Source: Nocardioides luteus
Lineage (GTDB): Bacteria > Actinomycetota > Actinomycetes > Propionibacteriales > Nocardioidaceae
Direction of reading: 5' to 3'
NCBI RefSeq assembly: GCF_015752315.1
Contig: NZ_JADOVJ010000001.1
Location: forward strand, 1,542,501-1,606,500
DNA: 64,000 bases
The notes below the pieces were generated by a model. That model made no database searches, was not told the DNA's origin, and saw only the letters and a program-made list of their open reading frames with translations. This document shows, piece after piece, positions 61,281-64,000 of this stretch; within the stretch, counting starts at the first letter, position 1, and each line of letters starts with the position of its first letter. Both the position numbers and the translations under genes were made by a program.

Positions 61281-63283
61281 CGCCCCCATCAAATGGGCTC
61301 TGCCGTGACGAGTGGGGCATCCCGCATGTGCGGGGTGCCTCGCTGACCGAGGTGGCCCGGCTCCAGGGCCGGGCCACCGCGCGGGACCGCGCCTGGCAGC
61401 TCGAGATCGAGCGCCTGCGCGGTGAGGGCCGCACCGCCGAGCTGCTCGGCCCGGCCGGGCTGGAGTGGGACACCTTCGCGCGCCGCGCCCGGATCGAGGC
61501 CGTCGCGCGCGCTGCCTACGCCGGGCTCGACGTGGAGACGCAGGAGTTCCTGGCGGCGTACGTCGACGGGGTCCGCACCGGACTCGCCGAGACGTCCTGC
61601 GTCGAGCTGGACGGGCCCGACGGGCTCGGGCCGGCGCCGGGGACCTGGCAGCCGTGGACGCCGCTGGCGGTCTTCTGGGTGCAGCAGATCCTCTTCGGCT
61701 CGTTCCCCTCGAAGCTCTTCGGCGCCCGGGCCGCGCGCGTGCTCGGCGCCGAGGCCGAGCTGTTCCGCACGGAAGGGTTGACCGGAGGCCTGTCCGGCGG
61801 CTCCAACGCGTACGCCGTCGGCGGCGGCCGCACCGGATCCGGTCTGCCGCTGGTGGCCGGGGACCCGCACCGGGTCTTCGAGGCGCCCAACGTCTACCTC
61901 CAGGTGCGGCTTGCGTGCACCGATCCCGACGACGCCTTCGACGTGGTCGGGATGACCTTCCCCGGCGTCCCCGGTGTGCAGCACTTCGCGCACGCCGGGT
62001 CCGTTGCGTGGGGGATCACCAACGCGATGGGCGACTACCAGGATCTCTACCGTGTCGACCTGCGCCCGGGCGGTGACGTGGTGCGGCGGAGCGTGGAGAC
62101 GGTGCTCGTCCGTGGTCAGGAGCCGGTCTCGGTCGAGGTCCTCGAGACCGAGCGCGGGCCGGTGGTCCTCGATGATCCGGAGGAGGGCTGGGGCCAGGCG
62201 CTGCGTACGCCGGGCCACGAGCTCGGTGACCTCGGCTTCGGGGCCCTGCTCCCGCTGCTGCGGGCCCGCTCCGTCGCCGACGTGGAGGCGGCGGTGGCGC
62301 ACTGGGTCGAGCCGGTCAACAACTGGGTGATCGCCGACGTGGCCGGCGACGTCGTCCACACGGTCGGCGGCCGGGTGCCCACGCGTGACGAGGCGGGGGA
62401 GTGGACCGGCTGGGTCGACCCGCCCCCGCGGCGTACGGCTTCTTCTGGCGGCGCTGTGGTGACCGCCAACGACCGGTGCATGCCGGAGTTCGACGTGCTC
62501 GCGACCGGCTTCGCGCCGCCGTTCCGTGCGCACCGGATCGGCGAGCTTCTCTCCGACGCAGGTCTGCTCGACGCGAAGGACGCGGTGGCGGTGCTCGCCG
62601 ACACCACCCAGATGGCCGGTGGGCCGCTGCTGGCGCTGGTCCCCGCCGACCTGTGGCCGCAGGCCCTGGACGAGTGGGACGGCACGATGGACGGGTCGCC
62701 GGGCGCGGCCTGGTACGCCGCGCTGCGCGCCGAGGTCGTCGACCGGATCTGCGCGGCACCGGCGCTCGCGCCGCTGCGGGAGCCGTCGGAGCACGGGCCG
62801 CTCTACGAGCCCTGGTTCAGCCTGCCGGCCCGGGTGGCCAGTGCGCTGCACGTCATCCTGGCCGCCGAGAAGCCGTTCGGCCTGGACCTGCGTGAACTGG
62901 TGGCCGAGGCGGCGAAGGCCGTGGCCGGCCGCGAGCCGACGCCATGGCCGGAGAACCACCGCTTCTGGCCGCTGCACGCGCTGGAGCAGTTCGAGCTCCC
63001 GCACACCCGGTCCGCGCCCGCCACCCCGCTGCCTGGCGACACCGACACGGTCCGCTGCAACGCCTGGATCCCGGGCACCACCGTGACCGTGCGTGGATCG
63101 GTGGCCCGCTACGCGTGGGATCTCGCCGACCGCGACAACAGCCGATGGGTCGTACCGCTGGGTGTCAGCGGCGACCCGGACAGTCCCCACCACACCGACC
63201 AGCACGACGCCTGGGCCGACGGAGGCGCCGTACGCGTCGTCACCGACTGGTCTCTGCTCACCGAGGAGAAGACATGCCCCTGA
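61277..63283 (+). CDS. Penicillin acylase family N-terminal nucleophile hydrolase, DesG-like
   Basis: A 668-residue penicillin/acylhomoserine-lactone acylase-like protein that should cut itself before Ser176 in GLSGGSNAYAV to expose the nucleophile, after which GRTGSGLPLVAGDPH follows as in the family. N-terminal DEWGIPHVRG and Asn-containing VANDR-like VTANDRCMPEFD near 390 are also typical. No signal peptide, so it acts inside the cell, unlike classical penicillin acylase. It overlaps the DesC-DesD gene by ATGA. Salinispora des clusters contain a penicillin amidase gene, desG, beside an acyltransferase, desH, connected with acyl-group exchange; the same pair is seen here. Confidence 0.9.
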   Translation: MTPPSNGLCRDEWGIPHVRGASLTEVARLQGRATARDRAWQLEIERLRGEGRTAELLGPAGLEWDTFARRARIEAVARAAYAGLDVETQEFLAAYVDGVRTGLAETSCVELDGPDGLGPAPGTWQPWTPLAVFWVQQILFGSFPSKLFGARAARVLGAEAELFRTEGLTGGLSGGSNAYAVGGGRTGSGLPLVAGDPHRVFEAPNVYLQVRLACTDPDDAFDVVGMTFPGVPGVQHFAHAGSVAWGITNAMGDYQDLYRVDLRPGGDVVRRSVETVLVRGQEPVSVEVLETERGPVVLDDPEEGWGQALRTPGHELGDLGFGALLPLLRARSVADVEAAVAHWVEPVNNWVIADVAGDVVHTVGGRVPTRDEAGEWTGWVDPPPRRTASSGGAVVTANDRCMPEFDVLATGFAPPFRAHRIGELLSDAGLLDAKDAVAVLADTTQMAGGPLLALVPADLWPQALDEWDGTMDGSPGAAWYAALRAEVVDRICAAPALAPLREPSEHGPLYEPWFSLPARVASALHVILAAEKPFGLDLRELVAEAAKAVAGREPTPWPENHRFWPLHALEQFELPHTRSAPATPLPGDTDTVRCNAWIPGTTVTVRGSVARYAWDLADRDNSRWVVPLGVSGDPDSPHHTDQHDAWADGGAVRVVTDWSLLTEEKTCP

Positions 63284-63786
63284 CCGACCCGGTCCTGACC
63301 ATCCGCGACCTGGAGCCGTCGGCCGACATCGACCTGCTGTGCGGCTGGCTGCACGACGACCGGGCCCGCTTCTGGGGCATGGTCGAGAAGCCGCGCGAGG
63401 AGATCGAGGAGATCTACACCTGGCTGCAGGAGCAACCGCACCTGGCGGCGTACATCGTCGAGATCGACGGCGAGCCGGTCGCCCTGTTCCAGACCTGGGA
63501 CCCCGAGGTCGACGAGCTCGGCACCTTCTACGACCGCCAGCCTGGCGACATCGGCGCCCACCTCTTCCTGGCCGACACCCCCACCCGCCAGGGCCGGACC
63601 GAGGGCGTCCTCGACTTCTTCATCGAGGAGGTCATCGTCAAGGCCAGTGCCCGTCGCATCGTCGTCGAGCCGGACGCCACCAACGAGGCGTCTCTCGCCC
63701 GGCTCGACGACTACGGCTTCAAGCGTGGCCCGGTCGTCCAGCTCCCGCACAAGGTCGCCCAGTACGCCTTCCTCGACCTGCCCTGA
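63274..63786 (+). CDS. GNAT acyltransferase, DesH-like
   Basis: A 170-residue siderophore-type GNAT similar in layout to the N-terminal part of the fused protein upstream: LLCGWLHDDRARFWGMVEKP, DIGAHLFLADTPTRQGRTEG and RIVVEPDATNEASLARLDDY are the counterparts of its substrate and CoA regions. It begins with ATG at 63274, ten bases inside the acylase gene, behind a gaggagaa site. As the last gene of the operon it may load an alternative acyl group on the hydroxylamine; a simple second DesC is the alternative. Confidence 0.9.
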   Translation: MPLTDPVLTIRDLEPSADIDLLCGWLHDDRARFWGMVEKPREEIEEIYTWLQEQPHLAAYIVEIDGEPVALFQTWDPEVDELGTFYDRQPGDIGAHLFLADTPTRQGRTEGVLDFFIEEVIVKASARRIVVEPDATNEASLARLDDYGFKRGPVVQLPHKVAQYAFLDLP

Positions 63787-63787
63787 C

Positions 63788-64000
63788 TCACGACAGCTTC
63801 TGGGCGACCTCGTTGAGGCTGGCCCGGAGCTTGTCCCGGTAGACGTCCTGCTGCTCGGGCAGTCGGGCGTCGCAGAACGCGGCCAGATCAGTGCCGGTGA
63901 CCTCGACGGCGCTGCGGCCGGCGGCGGCTTCGGTCTCGAAGAGGTCGAGGATGTCGCGCAGGATGTCGACGATGTCCATGCCGTCGCTGGTGGTGAAGCG
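63788..64000 (-). CDS. DUF1048 family protein, C-terminal part
   Basis: The reading frame runs off the window; 70 residues are visible. The sequence has MDIVDILRDILDLFETEAA and VEVTGTDLAAFCDARLPEQ, which resemble the end of DUF1048 proteins. An ATG at 63979 exists but the frame continues upstream (RFTTSDG before it), so the gene probably starts outside. Such genes often neighbour PadR regulators. It converges on the siderophore operon with one base between the stops. Confidence 0.75.
   Translation of the reverse strand, partial: RFTTSDGMDIVDILRDILDLFETEAAAGRSAVEVTGTDLAAFCDARLPEQQDVYRDKLRASLNEVAQKLS

Overview
The window is high-GC actinobacterial DNA. A PucR-type fasR lies beside fabD-fabH-acpP-fabF-accD, aceE is the homodimeric type, DUF3145, DUF3052 and ahpE are present, DtxR/IdeR-type iron boxes occur, and many genes start with GTG at leaderless promoters. 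Codon and word use (frequent gtacgc/cgtacg) and gene order suggest a Nocardioides-like member of the Nocardioidaceae; this is an inference, since the 16S gene is outside the window.

Layout. 1-1.85 kb: 3' part of a 23S rRNA gene, the 5S gene and a strong terminator. 1.9-3.8 kb: an RG-rich TPR protein and DUF3145. 3.9-13.4 kb, minus strand: type II fatty acid synthesis block (fasR, fabD, fabH, acpP, fabF, acyl-CoA carboxylase beta subunit) and aceE; FabD carries a C-terminal biotinyl/lipoyl-like domain without the acceptor lysine. 13.5-17.6 kb: PfkB kinase, ECF sigma factor with a CxxC redoxin, and a GCS2-type ligase with an FAD oxidoreductase. 17.6-19.8 kb: iron-boxed siderophore-interacting protein, then a Cmx-type chloramphenicol exporter behind a 21-codon leader peptide and hairpins.

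19.8-33.5 kb is the most striking region: a LacI-controlled locus with a carbohydrate ABC importer, Tat-exported Endo H-like GH18, GH92 and GH38 alpha-mannosidases, a GH5 enzyme that fits the Man-beta-1,4-GlcNAc mannosidase role, and an AGE-family mannose isomerase. Together they form a plausible complete route for taking high-mannose N-glycans from glycoproteins and feeding mannose into the cell as fructose. 33.5-37.9 kb: metallophosphoesterase, DUF3052, acyl-CoA synthetase and ahpE. DUF3052 and ahpE normally sit next to aceE, so a block of about 22 kb appears to separate old neighbours. A tRNA-Val(TAC) follows.

38.1-47.2 kb: F420-type oxidoreductase, a divergent MFS/LysR pair, and a LysR-linked operon for a tricarboxylate transporter (PrpF isomerase, TctC, a TctA-TctB fusion, a universal stress protein). 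47.3-54.8 kb: MMPL exporter coupled to a two-component system, a second two-component system facing it tail to tail, a CPBP membrane protease and a lipoprotein. 54.8-63.8 kb: an iron-boxed desferrioxamine-type siderophore operon (desA, desB, fused desC-desD, penicillin acylase, GNAT) divergent from an MFS exporter. The window ends inside a DUF1048 gene.
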